Source: Saccopteryx bilineata
Lineage: Eukaryota > Chordata > Mammalia > Chiroptera > Emballonuridae
Reading direction: 5' to 3'
DNA length: 64,000 nt
Assembly: GCF_036850765.1 (NCBI RefSeq)
Contig: NC_089490.1
Span: forward strand, 275,046,482-275,110,481
The position numbers and the translations under genes were made by a program. The notes under the pieces were generated by a model. It was given only the letters and a program-made list of their open reading frames with translations, was not told the DNA's origin and did not search any database. Below are positions 33,655 through 46,132 of the stretch, in pieces. How positions within the stretch are numbered: the stretch's first letter is position 1; each line of letters starts with the position of its first letter.

Positions 33655-36600
33655 CTCATTGTTCCTTGGATTCCTCAAATGAGTGAGGTCATATGAGATT
33701 TTTCATTCTCTGTCTGGCTTATTTCACTTAACATAATATTTTCCAGGTCCATCCATGTTGTTGCAAAAGGTAATATTTCCTTCTTTTTCATGGCCCCATA
33801 GTATTCCATTGTATATATGTACCACTGCTTTTTAATCCACTCGTCCAGTGACAGACACTTGGGCTATTTCCAGATCTTCGCTATTGTGAACAATGCTGCC
33901 ATAAACATGGGGGTGCATTTTTTTTCAGTTGGTGATATGGTGTACTTGGGATATATTCCTAAAAGTGGGATGGCTGGGTCAAAAGGCAGATCCATTTTTA
34001 ATCTTTTGAGGAATCTCCATACTGTTTTCCACAGTGACTGCATCGGTCTGCATTCCCACCAGCAACGCAGGAGGGTTCCCTTTCTCCATATCCTCTCCAG
34101 CACCTATCGGTGTTTTGTTAATTAGTGCCATTCTGACTGGTGTGAGGTGGTATCTCATTGTGGTTTTAATTTGCATTTCTCTAATGATTAGTGATGTTGA
34201 ACATTTTTTCATCTGTCTATTGGCCATCTGTATGTCCTCTTTGGAGAAATGTCTATTCATTTATTTTGCCCACTTTTTGATTGGATTGTTTGTCTTCCTG
34301 GTATTAAGTTTTACAAGTTCTTTATAAATTTTAGTTATTAACCCCTTATCAGACGTATTGTTGAATATGTTCTCCCATTGTGTGGTTTGTCTTTTTATTC
34401 TGTTCATATTGTCTTTAGCTGTGCAAAAGCTTTTTAGTTTGATATAGTCCCATTTGTTTATCCTGTCTTTTATTTCACTTGCCCATGGAGATAAATCAGC
34501 AAATATTTATATATTGCTGCGATAGATGTTGGAGAGCTTACTGCCTATGTTTTCTTCTAAGATGCTTATGGTTTCACGCCTTACATTTAAGTCTTTTATC
34601 TATTTTGAGTTTATTTTTGTGAATGGTGTAAGTTGGTGGTCTAGTTTCACTTTTTTGTAGCTAACTGTCCAGTTTTCCCAACACCATTTTGTTAAAGAGA
34701 CTGTCTTTACTCCATTGTATGCTCTTACTTCCTTTGTCAAATATCAATTGTCCATAAAGGTGTGAGTTTATTTCTGGGTTCTCTGTTCTGTTCCATTGAT
34801 CTGTATGCCTGTTCTTATGCCAGTACCAAGCTGTTTTGAGTACAGTGGCCTTGTAGTATAACTTCATATCAGGAAGTGTGATACCTCCCACTTTATTTTT
34901 CTTTTTCAAGATTGCTGAGGCTATTCATGTTCTTCTTTGGTTCCATATAAATTTTTGGAATATGTGTTCTATATCTTTGAACTATGTCATTAGTATTTTA
35001 ATTGGTATTGCATTGAATTTATAAGTTGCTTTGGGTAATATAGACATTTTAATGATGTTTATTCTTCTTAACCTTGAACATGGTGAATTTTTCCACTTGT
35101 TTGTGTCTTCCTTGATTTCTTTTATCAATGTTTTATAATTTTCTGAGTACAAGTCTTTAACCTCCTTGGTTAGATTTACTCCTAGTACTTTATTTATTTG
35201 TTGCAATAGTGAAGTGAATTGTTTCCTTAATTTCTCTTTCTGACAGTTCATTGTTGGTGTATAAAAATGCCTCTGATTTCTGTGTATTAATTTTATACCC
35301 TGTCACTTTGTTGAATTCATTTATCAGGTCAAGTAGCTTTTTGGCTGAGACTTTAGGATTTTCTATATACAATATCATATCATCTGCAAATAATGCTAGT
35401 TTTACTTCTTTTCCAATTTGGATGCCTTTCATTTCTTCTTGTTGTCTGATTGCTGTAGCTAGAACATCCAGTACTATGTTGAATAAGAGTGGTGAAAGGG
35501 GGCACCCCAGTCTTGTTCCTGATCTTAAGAGGATAGCTTTTCAGTTTTGCCTATTGATTATGATGTTGGCAGTGGGTTTGTCATAGATGGCCTTTATCAT
35601 GTTGAGGTATGTGGTTTTTCTCCTTTCTTTTGTTTATGTGATGAATCACATTATTTGATTTGCAAATATTGTACCATCCTTGCCTTCCCAGAATGAATCC
35701 CACTTGATCATGATGTATGATATTTTTCATGTCTTGCTGGATTCAGTTTGCTAATATTTTCTTCGGGATTTTAGCATCTAAGTTCATCAGGGATATTGGC
35801 CTATAATTTTCTTTCTTTGTGTTGTCTTTGCCTGGTTTTGGAATCAGAATTATGCTCGCCTCATAAAAGGAGCTTGGAAGTCTTCCTTTTTCTTGAATTT
35901 TTTGAAATAACTTGAGAAGGATAGGAGTTAGTTCTTCTTTGAATATTTGGTAGAATTCCCCTGTGAAGCCATCCAGCCCAAGGCTTTTGTTTGTTGAGAG
36001 TTTTTTGAGAACTGCTTCTATCTCATTTGTTATAATCAGTCTGTTTAGGTTTTCTGATTCTTCCAGATTGATTTTTGAAAAATTATGTGTCTCAAGGAAT
36101 TTGTCCATTTCACCTAGGTTGTCTAAATTTTTGGCATACAGTTCTTCATAGTATTTTCTTACTATATTTTGTATTTCTGCTGTGTTGGTTGTTATTTCTC
36201 CACTCTCATTTCTAATTTTGTTTATTTGAGTCCTCTCTCTTTCTTTCTTGGTGAGTCTGGTTAAGGGTTCATCAATTGTTTACCCTTTCAAAGAACCAGC
36301 TCTTTCTTTTTTTTAAAAAATTTTTTTTTTTATTTATCTATTCATTTTTAGAGAGTACAGAGAAAGAGAGAGAGAGAAGGGGGGGAGGAGCAGAAAGCAT
36401 CAACGCCTGTATATGCCTTGACCAGGGAAGCCCAGGATTTCGAACCGGCGACCTCAGCGTTCCAGGTTGACGCTTTATCCACTGCGCCACCACAGGCCAG
36501 GCAGAACCAGCTCTTTCATTGATCCTCTGTATTGGTTTTTTTTAGCCTCTATGTCATTTATTTCTGCTCTGAGCTTTATTATTACCTTTCTGCAACTACC

Positions 36601-37590
36601 TCTGGGCTTTACTTGCTGTTCTTTTTCTAGTTCTTTTAGATGCAGGGTTAAGTTGTTTATTTGAGCTTTTTCTAGCTTCTTAAAGTAAACCGGTAGTGCT
36701 ATGAACTTCCCTCTCAATACTGCTTTTGCTGTGTTCCATAAATTTTGAGTTGTTGTATGCTCATTATCATTCATTTCTAGGATTTTTAAAATTTATTCTT
36801 TGATCTCATTGTTAATTCATTTGTTGTTTAGTAACATACTATTTAGTTTCCATGTGTTTGAGAATTTTTCAGTTTTTCTGTTGTGGTTGATTTCTAGTTT
36901 CATACCCTTGTGATCAGAGAAAGTGCTTGATATGATTTCAATCTTCTTAAATTTTTTTAGACTGCTTTTGTGCCTTAATATGTGGTGTATCTTAGAGAAT
37001 GTACCATAAGCACTTGAAAAGAATGTATATTTTGCTGCTTTAGGGTGAAAGGTTCTGAAGATATCTATTAAATCGAGTTGATCTAGTGTGTCCTTTAAGT
37101 CTGCTGTTTCTTTTATAATTTTCTTTCTTGAGGATCTATCTAGTGATATTAGTGGGGTACTGAAATCCCCTATTATAGTATTGTTGTTGATCTCGCCCTT
37201 TATATGTATCATAGTCTACTTTATATATTTAGGTGCTCCTATATTAGGTGTTTAGCTATTTATAATGATTATATCTTTCTGTTGGATTGCTCCCTTTATC
37301 ATTATGTAGTGACCTTCTTTATCTCTTACTATATCCTTTGTTTTAAAGTCCATTTTGTCTGATATAAGTATTGCTACCCCAGCTTTCTTTTCATTTCCAT
37401 TTGCATGAAATATTTTTTCCATTCTTTTACCTTCAGTCTATGTGTATCTTTTGTTTTGAGGTGTCTCTTGTAGATGGCATATGTACGGGTCCTGTTTTCT
37501 TATCCATGCAGCTACCCTATGTTTTTTGATTGGATCATTTAATCCATTTACATTTAAGGTTATTATTGATATGTAGTTGTTTATTGCCAT
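33655..37590 (-). pseudogene. L1 ORF2 remnant (antisense copy)
   Basis: ORF2 begins MAINNYISII at 37590. Open pieces, in order: the endonuclease end at 37212-36817 (GDFSTPLISLDRSS, and SKIHH in place of SKIDH); a linker at 36774-36475; reverse transcriptase at 36108-35743 ([20 protein letters not shown]) and at 35432-35190, where [13 protein letters not shown] retains the catalytic FADD; then 35251-34982, 34909-34661 and 34260-33864 for the thumb and C-terminal region. Frameshifts and a SINE separate them, so it is non-functional. Confidence 0.9.
36307..36502 (-). mobile_element. short tRNA-derived SINE, type C, antisense, inside L1
   Basis: A shorter family than A and B (about 196 bp). The T-rich tail is at 36307-36335, then a gagagagagagaagggggg tract and the complement of a tRNA-like head: 'gatttcgaaccggcgacctc', then ttatccactgcgccaccac and ggccaggc. 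The duplication agaaccagctctttc lies at 36292-36306 and 36503-36517, which is L1 ORF2 sequence. Confidence 0.93.
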
Positions 37591-37647
37591 TTTATTCTTT
37601 AAAGCTTTATTTCTCTTTTACTATATTCTTTTCCCTTTTTGTTCTGT

Positions 37648-38594
37648 TTATAACAGGCCCCTTAACATTTCTTGCAACATTGGTTTGGTTGTAATGAATT
37701 CCTTGAGGTTTTGTTTGTTTGTTTGTTTGTTTTTTGTTGTTGTTTTTTTGTCTGGGAAGCTTTTTATTTCTCCTTCAATTTTAAATGATAGCCTTACTGG
37801 ATAAAAAGTCTTGGTTGTAGGCTCCTGTTCTGCATTACTTTAAATATTTCTTGCCATTCCCTTCTGGCCTCTAGTGTTTCTGTTGAGAAGTCGATGTCAT
37901 CCTAATGGGGGCTTCTTTGTAGGTGATAGCCTTTTTTTCTCTAGCAGCTTTTAATATTTTCTCTTTATCTCTTAGCTTTGGTATTTTAATTATGATGTGT
38001 CTTGGTGTAGATTTCTTTGGGTTTCTCTTTAATGAAGTTCTCTGTGCTTCTTGAACTTGTACGACTTTTTTTCTGTATCAATTTAGGGAAGTTTTCAGTT
38101 ATGATTCCATTGAACAAGGTCTCTATCTCTTGCTCTTTCTCTTCTTCTTCAGGAATCCCTATGATGTAGATGTTGTTTCTTTTTATGTTGTCACAGAGCT
38201 CTCTTAGAGTTTCCTCAGATTTTTTCAGCCTCTTTTCTTTTTGCTACTTTGTTTCTGTGTTTTTGTTTATCTTATCTTCTAAATTGCTGATTCGATCCTC
38301 TGTTACATCCAGCTTGCTATTAATTCCTTCTAGAGTAGTCTTCATTTCTGATATTGTATTTGTCATTTCCGACTGGTTCTTCTTTATTATTTCAATGTCT
38401 TTTTTGATGCTTGTAATCTCTTTATTTATGTGCTCATTGTGTCCATTCATTGTTGTTCTAAGATCTTTCAGCATTCTAATAATCTGTATTTTAAACTCTG
38501 CATCTGGTAGTTTGGTTATTTTCATATCACTCAGTTCATTTTCTGGAAGTTTCTCTTGTTGATTCACTTGGATTGTACTTCTCTGTCTTCCCAT
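37648..38594 (-). pseudogene. L1 ORF1 remnant (antisense copy)
   Basis: The N-terminal 116 codons (38594-38244) are open from a methionine and form a lysine/glutamate-rich coiled coil: heptads with ISEMKTTLEGINSKLD and ISNLEDKINK. This is the trimerisation region of L1 ORF1p. Downstream the frame is broken by stops and shifts before the ORF would end near 37648, just before ORF2. It is better preserved at its N-terminus than the copy at 4.4-5.3 kb. Confidence 0.82.
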
Positions 38595-39191
38595 TATGTC
38601 TGTGTGTTTAGGTGTGTTGTTTGTAGAGCTGGTTGAGTCTAGGGTTGGTGTTGTCTGTCTCCAATTTTCAGTTGTGTTATTTCTAGGTTTTCTTGGGTTG
38701 GCATCAGCTGTTGTTTGTAATCCATTGCCGGATATGGCTTTTCTAGTAGAGTTGCTTTGAAGTCTTGATATGTTTGTTTTCTTCTCAGTTTTCTTAACTT
38801 GGTGGTAGTCTAGTTTACTAATCTCAGCTGGAGGTTATTTGAAACTGTATCCAGGAATCCAGTGGGTGTAACCTAAGACTCTGAAGGCCTGATCTGCCAG
38901 CTACTCTCCTAAGGCAGGGTGCTATCTTCGCTTCAGTAGCCGAAGGTGTCTCTCAGATCTCCATGGAGACCTGAGTTACTGCCCCTCCTCCCCACTTCCT
39001 GTTTCCAGCTGTGTCTTGTTGCATTGATTGGACCTGGAGAGATTTCTGGAGATAGGTCACCTAGAACCACTTTAGGCCTGTGCTATGTGGAAGGATCAAC
39101 CCCTCCCCCAGCTATGGCCACCTCTGCACTAGATGAATCAGCTTCTCAGGTCATTTCATGCATTCCTCTCTCAATCTCTTCTTTTCTTCTA

Positions 39192-41990
39192 GGTGCTTAT
39201 TTATCATTTTGTTCCGTGCTAAAAATTATGAGGGCAAGATGATGCATGTTTTATCACTCAGCACATAAACTTTGTGCACTGTGCCTAGACAAAAATAAAT
39301 GACTAATAAATATTTGTAATATGTGGATGTATTATTGAGTAAATGGATAAATTAATTAATAGATAAATGAATGGGTGGATATTGAATGGGTAGATAGATG
39401 ATTAGATCGGTAGATGGATGGATGGATAGACAGATTAGGGTTTTTTTTTGTTATTTGTTTGTTTTTTATTGAGGGGAATTTTGAGCCAGATAACTCACTA
39501 CCAATCAAGACTCAGTTTCTATGATCTTAATGTCTTGTCATATTATATAAAACAATCCTTCTCATATATATCTGTATGACTTTTTAGCACTTCAAAATCC
39601 ATTGTTTCACTTAATTTACACAATATCACTGACATAACCAGAATAGACACCGTTCTTGTTTTAATTATTAGAAAATAAAGACTCAAAAGCTAGTTAGTTA
39701 GAAAGAACAGAACTCTGTGATCTTAATGTCCAAGTACATAGTTGTTCTGTATTTAGTCTCACAAACAATCACCCATGCCATGGAACATCGTGCACATAGG
39801 AATGCTGATAGCGTATGGAGATCTACCTTCATTCCCCTTTTCTAGTTAATAGCAATAATGTATTCTGACGGTACGAGGCTTTGTTCTCAACAGATTGGTG
39901 TTCTGCATTCCAAGTATCTGCACCTTAATTAATTTACATCTTTGAATCCCTTTTGGAGACAATTTGTTCTTGGTCATTAGACTTAAGTGTCTGCAAGCTG
40001 CTACCAAAATGCTGAGAGGCTTCCTGACTTCCCTTTCACAGGAACTAGCTCCACCAGAGTGATCCAGCCCCACAAGGAGCAAGCTTGCAAGGATCTTTGC
40101 TGTCTGCACTCCAAGGTTTTGGATTTTATTTTCCTGTTGTTATTATTTCAGTGTTTGTTTTCTAGAGAAAACATAGCAGTTAGGGATTATTAACCACCAT
40201 AAAGCATTTTTATCAAATATCTTAGTGAACATACTGACCAAATTTTTATTTTCAACCTTTTTCATAAATAACCATCAAAAGCTTGTTTTATTCTATTTAG
40301 AGAAGAAATATAAGAAGGAAGAGGAGGAAAAGAGGGAAAAGATGATGAGGGTAACACATATTTTACATTTCTTCTTAGCCTTCAAGTTAAATTGGCTTAT
40401 GTTGGGTTGCTGTTAGCAAGATCTTACTCAAGAAAACCTTATGATATTGACTATCTGGGTAGATGTCTAAATAGGTCTTGGGCTTAACAGCTGTATAAAT
40501 CACTTACACTTGGAAAGAAGGTGCTCTGTGTCTATGGGCTGCACTAGCACACGTGTGAGAGCACTTTCAAATGTGGATGGGGGCTGCTGTAGATAAATGG
40601 TGACTTTTGCTGACAGCAAAAACCTATTCATGACTAATTTACATAGAAATAAAGCAACTGGCATTAGGCTCAGTTGATTGAACACCTGGTGGTTTTAAAT
40701 ATCACCACAAAATATACCAGTGTTCACTAAGAGTGCTTAGTAGAGTCAGATGTATAAACGTGCTGATTTTAGGGCACAGAAATACCTATGTTCCTAGTTA
40801 CATAAAAGACACACTAAATGGATCTAATAGCAGGGATGTTATTATTGTTGTTGTTTTCTGTATCTCAGCTGGTTCTTGGCCTTGGATCAGACTTCCAGAA
40901 CACAGTGCCTTGTGTCTACTAACTGATGGGGCAATTCACAACATGGTATCATGAAAGACTTTCTAAATGACAGCAATTAGCAACAACAAAGAAGTTGAAT
41001 TGTGCATATTCAAGGTGATTTTTCCCCCACAGTGGCACTTACTATAACAGGCACTGGACTGCTTCTAAGTCAGTATAAGTAGCCACTTGGAGAAAACACC
41101 ACCCCAATACAATGCTGTGCTGCCCCTCTACATCCAAGTGATGAATGTGGAATTAGAGCAAGATCAATTGCAACTGTCCTTGTTAATTATAAGAAACAAC
41201 TCTTATTCTAACACCACTGATTTGAAAAAAAAATGAACTGCTTAGACCAAAAAGTAGTTATTTGTCAAGATACCAATTATCTCTGCTGGTTCATATAAGT
41301 TCTGCCTAGAGGAAGGTAAGCAGACTAAATTGCCTTTTTAGACTCCTGAAGCTTTTATAATTTTCAATAATGTACATTTGGACAGTTTGATAAATTAGAT
41401 AAACAATTTATTTACTTTGAAACTATGAAAACAATTTTCTCTGTTTACAAAAGAAAAGTGACTCTCTTCATGAAAAATGCCAGCATGAAAAGCTTATCCA
41501 TAAAAACACATCATTCTTTTCTTCCTCTCAGATTCCCCAACATGCAAACAGATAGCCTGAACTGTACACGCATTCTCGTATTGCTTTCTTATTTGTGAAT
41601 GTTATTGACAAAATGGCAGATGTAACAATAGTTTATCCTTCCATCCCTGGGCTCTGTAAAATAAGGATGAGTTCCTATGTCCAGTTTGTGTTACCTATAA
41701 TACTGTAGAGTTCATCTATCTAGCTATCTTTCTGTCTGTCTCTCTGTATGTCTGTTCATCCATCCATACATACATACATTCATCTATCTACATAAACATC
41801 CATCTCCTTGTAATTTAAAATAATGAATAGGTGAATACAGAATAAAAACAGAAAGCACAAAGTCTCTATAATACAAGAAAAAGTATTTTGCAGTTTTCTT
41901 ATTTTAGGAAATTTGCCTACTATGTAACATTCAGAGCGTCATAGATTCATTGAGTTAGGAGTCCTTCTTTGATCACTGAGAATGAAGAAA
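39192..41990. other. unique AT-rich sequence with microsatellites
   Basis: A TGGA/GATA-type tract lies at about 39355-39435 and an ATCT/GTCT/CATA-type tract at about 41715-41800. Nothing else is recognised. Short open frames (for example 39846-40109, minus) have no domains. Confidence 0.45.
41720..41800 (+). repeat. mixed tetranucleotide microsatellite
   Basis: Imperfect atct, gtct and cata units, about 80 bp. Confidence 0.85.
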
Positions 41991-41994
41991 GAGA

Positions 41995-43250
41995 AACTCG
42001 GGAGATATAACGCCTTGCCAGACTCACACAGCTTCTCATTGGCCTGCTGAAACTGGAATGCATTTTAACTCGACCATTGTAAGTCCAGTAGTCACAGCCA
42101 CCATCACAGCTGCCTGGCAGGTGCAGGTTCACATTAGATTCAGATAGATCATATAGGAACAACAGAGCCAAGAGCTGGTGGGCCATTACCCTTATTCTAG
42201 ACTTGTATCAGCCAGTGAGTACTGGACTTACATTTGGCGTAGTCTGTGGCAGGATTCAGATCAGATTAGTATGGAGCTACCACTACCCTGAGTGGTGGGG
42301 TAGAGGACTGGCTGCTGTTATGGTTCCCCATGGCTGTCCTTTTGGGGACCATAGGCTGGCTGATGTTTACAGCCATGCAAGAGGAAACCGAGAGCTCTGG
42401 TGAAAGAGGCTTCCTGAGGCCAGCAAACCTAGCAGCGGACGGAGTTGGAATGGCCACAGAAGAAAGAGATGCAGGTCCTGGAACTGGAGGAAGTGCTGGA
42501 GAAGGAGGCTGACCAGGTTCACCAGTTGCACCTGGAAATGGAGCAGTTGCTGGAAAAGGAATAAAGGGCTCATGAGTTGCAGTTTACCCTGGAAAGTTGC
42601 CGAGAGCCAGCAGCTGCAGGAAATGAAGTTGCAGTATGCCCTGGAAGTTGTGGAGAGCCAGCAGCAGTGGGAGGCTGGGGCTGCAAGGCCTGCTGGGCGG
42701 CAGGAGGTGGTGGCCCGGGGCTTGAGCCGGGAGGCAGGAGCTGGCATTTCCCAGCTCCTCTTCTGAGGATGAGAAAGCTGAAGATGCCGTCCACAGAGAG
42801 AAGAGACCACGTTGTTGCAGGGAGAAGAGGCCACTTTGTGACAGAAGAGAGACAGCCAAGATGGTGGAGTGCTGAATGAGAAGCCAGTTTGTGGAGAGAC
42901 GAGAAGGGAAATGGGGAATAGAGGTGAGAGGCTTTGTGAGCTCCACTAAACTGGTGGGGCCTTTGATTCTAGGAAAACTAGGATGAGTCAGTGGCTTTGG
43001 GGACCCTGAATAGAAAGGGAAGTGTTTTCCTACTGTGTGTATTCACTTGCTGGCCAAGTGCAAGGCTAGAAATAAAGAAAATGGTCCACCATTTCTTGGC
43101 TTTGTTATTTCTCTATGATCTATCCAAATTTAATGTGAACCTGCACGGGCCAAGCAGCTGTGATGGAGGCCATGACTACTGGCCATACAACCATCTTGCC
43201 TACAATTATGTCACTGGTATATCACTTGCAAGAAGAAGTCAAAGTTAATT
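41995..43250. mobile_element. unassigned element with inverted ends; possibly ERV/LTR-related
   Basis: The ends are inverted copies of one sequence. Read on minus, 42225 down to about 42065 matches about 43040-43200 on plus. Shared phrases are aatgtgaacctgcac, cagctgtgatgg and tgactactgg. In the plus copy 'ctagaaataaagaaaatgg' resembles a poly-A-signal region, and the minus copy has ctagaataagggtaatgg at the same place. The GC-richer interior (42226-43040) holds decayed coding-like stretches (see the 42290-42770 entry). It could be two LTR ends head to head, or one element with an internal inversion. I cannot name the family. Confidence 0.45.
42290..42770 (+). pseudogene. decayed frames: membrane segment then coiled coil
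   Basis: One frame (about 42300-42512) reads EDWLLLWFPMAVLLGTIG followed by WLMFTAMQEE, a plausible single membrane-spanning segment. In a shifted frame (about 42435-42563) it reads KKEMQVLELEEVLEKEADQ and HLEMEQLLEKE to a stop. A third stretch (about 42600-42766) reads ESQQLQEMKLQYALEVVESQ and ends at a stop. The last two have heptad spacing of leucines and glutamates. They might be a gag-like or host-derived coiled coil broken by frameshifts. No function is assigned. Confidence 0.35.
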
Positions 43251-45218
43251 AACCATTACTCTTCTGTCCCAACAGGAAGGTATCTTATTTTAACATAGCT
43301 TGCCCGGCATGAAGCAGCACAGATATTTGAAGAAGTTTTCAAATTATTCCCCATGATTGTAGTCTCGACCAAAATTACCAGAGGAAGCCCAGGAAACCAA
43401 CAAAAGAACATCTGGCTCAAATGGAGACCACAGTGGGGGTTGGGAGCAGGAGGAGTTAGTGCTAATGGACAGTGATGGCTGATCTTGTCCACTTCATCAC
43501 TGCACATTTAACCTTGGCCCTCTGTTCATGATGATGAGAGTTCTACTCTCTTGTGATTTTATTAGCTAGAATGATCTTTCCTTTCAACAATCAAAAGTTG
43601 TTTCTTTGTCAATGGGGCCCCTTATTCATTATTATTCCATCCTTGTTTCTGTTGTTATTTCATAGTATTCCAGATCATATGTGATATTATCTCATTAATT
43701 CATTGCTGGCAGGAGCAAATGCTTGGAGATGTACAATTATGATGACTTTGGCACAAATTTTTGGCAGAATCTGGGTGATTTTGTCTGTAATTCAAAAATA
43801 TCTCTGCCTGTGGAAATCCTTCAGAAAGCAAGCCACCAAATTGCCTCTAGCCGCTCTTATTGAGCTGATAATCTTCTACCCAAAGCAGTGTATATAGTAT
43901 TACAAAGGATGTAAAAATTGCTATAACCAGATGGATATCCAAATATTTTTCAAGTTTTCTGGATAGCATTATTGGGCAAAACATAGGAGACAGAGTTTTT
44001 TTTAATGGCCCCACAGAATCCCTAACAGCCAGGGCTTCTCAATTGTTGAATGATGTTCATTTCCAAACATTTTGATGGCCTCACCACAAAGCGCAAATAT
44101 CATCAAAAGCTCCTCTGTGGTGTTAATTGCTAGCACGAGAACTCTGTGCATTAAAAGAAAAACAAAAGACTCTAGGAAGCTCTCTGAACCATATTTATTA
44201 AAACACAAAAGTTTGATCCAATAAGCTGACAGTTCTACAAATGATTTTCACTCAACCAACAAGAACAATCTCCAAATGGATAGCTAAGATTAAATGGCCT
44301 CATCTCTCCATTGTGTGGGTCGTCAGGCGTACAATTAGCAATGACATCCCAGGTATTTGTCATGGCTGAGCTAATAATGGTAGGATAAGCTCCATTAGCA
44401 GCTCTAAACTCTAACCATAAATGAATGCAGTAAAACATCTATAACCATAAATAAGAAAAAAATGTCTCTGAGCTTCATACTAAATTATATAATGTGCTCT
44501 TCCTCATCAAAACCCCAGATATTTCCCTTCATTCAGCTTCACACAAACTCCATAAAGACCATGTTAAGTAGTTTTACAAACTATTGTAAGGATGCTACAG
44601 ACACAGGTAATTTCTTACTTAAAGATCCAAGCTGGTTATTGAATTAAACTGTGAGAGTGCAAGGAATTAGAGAAGCTACACAATTTACATATCAATGTCA
44701 CTTTGTCCCCTTTTTCAGAGGTCAAGATACAGACTTTCTTTTAGCATTGGTATTGTAAAATTTGGATTAGGAGGTCGATTTTCTTACCAAGAAGTATTTT
44801 CACATATTGCATCATTTTATACCTATAATGATTGCTTTCTTTTCTATTTAAAGTTTTTTTCACATCACCATAATAAGAATTCAGAGGAAATTCTGCTGTG
44901 AGATATAATATAAGAATTGGCCTTTCGACATGGACCACGCATTTGCTTGACCAATGTGTATTCATTGAGTTTCTCTTTATAGTGGCTTTCGAGAGATATG
45001 GGGAGATAGAGAAAGCAAAAGATATGGTGCTGCCCTATAGAAGGTTCAAGCTAATTGAGAAGATATGGCATGGAAAAGGGAGAAAATGGTGAACCAATTC
45101 TATAACTCCTGGTAAGAAAAATGCAAGTAGAGCCATACTAGGTAGGTCCTATACTTTCTCTTCCTCCGCAACATTTGCCTCCATTTCCACAGCCCTGACA
45201 TCTTCACAAATATACTGC
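43251..45218. other. unique intergenic sequence
   Basis: No repeat family or gene recognised. About 44000-44440 is complex sequence with few homopolymers and might hold a regulatory element. Open frames are short and without domains. Confidence 0.35.
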
Positions 45219-45656
45219 TGCAGGAAACGACATTGACAGAGAATAACCAACACTCAGACAGCTTAATAGAGAAAGGAGAACTTCTTATGAGCTGGCAGAG
45301 CACGTGGGGCTAGTAACACCAAAGCATGAGCTCCCCAAAGTTAGATTTCTTACATCTTATATACCTTTTACAGTGTCCATGCAAAGGGTGTGTGATTCCT
45401 TTGTCCGAGGTCCTACATGCACCTCATCACTCAAGGTGGGACGGGGAAGTTTCAGTGAGGCAGCAAGGAGGAAGGGGTTTCCGGATCCCTGGTCCTATCT
45501 ATTTATAGATCCTGCTTTTCTTGTGAGTATTGTAAGAGTCTCCAGGAGATTAGTTAGAGATCTATAGAATGTGATTTATCTTTAACTGGCTGAGCCAGTC
45601 ACTCCTGCATGACCCTTCTCCTGCATTCTTCTGGTTTCTCCCCTCTCAAACTATCA
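45219..45656 (-). mobile_element. probable solo LTR, antisense
   Basis: On the minus strand it starts tgatagtttgagagggg at 45656. A ggtatataag TATA-like box lies at about 45355-45364, then about 100 bp to tctctattaagctg, which may be a decayed poly-A signal (about 45260-45273). A U5-like end follows, near 'gtcaatgtcgtttcctgca'. Ends are approximate and the target-site duplication was not found. It shares phrasing with the segment at 47.13-48.0 kb (ggctagtaacac here, ggctaacacgggtcac there). Confidence 0.45.
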
Positions 45657-46132
45657 CCTTTTCCTTTTGTTAGCCTCTCTTATTTTAATATTTGATATTA
45701 ACAAAAAACACAAAATACTAATGTGCGATGTGATTTCTATCCCTGGAAAGGTCAAAACAACCTCACCAGTCTCTCCCCAGGTAAATTGTTTCAGTATACC
45801 ATTTTTCAAAAAGTATTCTTCTCTGTTCTCTAGTTTGGAAAGAAATGTCAATGTATACATTGCTGTAAATTTCTTTGGCTTTTCATAATACATTTTAACT
45901 CTTCTAATGAGACTTCAGAAAAATTATTTCAGTGAGTTCCTAACTTATACAAAATGGTGACACTTGTTATTTTAAGTACTGTTATAGTCTCTTCCACCAA
46001 GCTCCTGTCATTCTGAACCTTTCCCTGGCTGCCTTCCATAGGCAGGAAATGAGAGAGAGTAGGCAAAACTATCCTTGACTTCCACCACCACCAACAATGC
46101 CAATATTCTTTAAACCTGTTCACCACCCTCTT
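45657..46132. other. spacer between LTR-like segments
   Basis: No feature recognised. Frames at 45654-45893 (-) and 45667-45888 (+) overlap and lack domains. Confidence 0.35.

Larger units (their letters stand above)
33435..39171 (-). mobile_element. LINE-1, large copy, antisense, dead
   Basis: About 5.7 kb including one SINE (36307-36502). From right to left: partial 5' UTR, ORF1 (38594 to about 37648), ORF2 (37590 to about 33655), a 3' UTR that is G-rich on its own strand (C-rich at 33490-33620 on +) and a short A tail (T run at about 33437). Flanks share about 20 bp with one or two differences: aatctcttctttcttct near 33416-33433 and aatctcttcttttcttct near 39173-39190. This is very probably the target-site duplication. 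Both frames have stops. Confidence 0.93.

Noticed and set aside
3310..39171. The two large L1s (3.3-9.6 and 33.4-39.2 kb) as long hairpin arms
   Set aside because: They are opposite in strand and related, but 24 kb apart with independent edges. They are separate insertions, not a palindrome.
42367..42946. Minus-strand frames of 120 and 155 codons
   Set aside because: They are antisense to the heptad-coding stretch; leucine/glutamine/serine richness is the mirror of the CTGGAG/CAGCAG codons on the plus strand.
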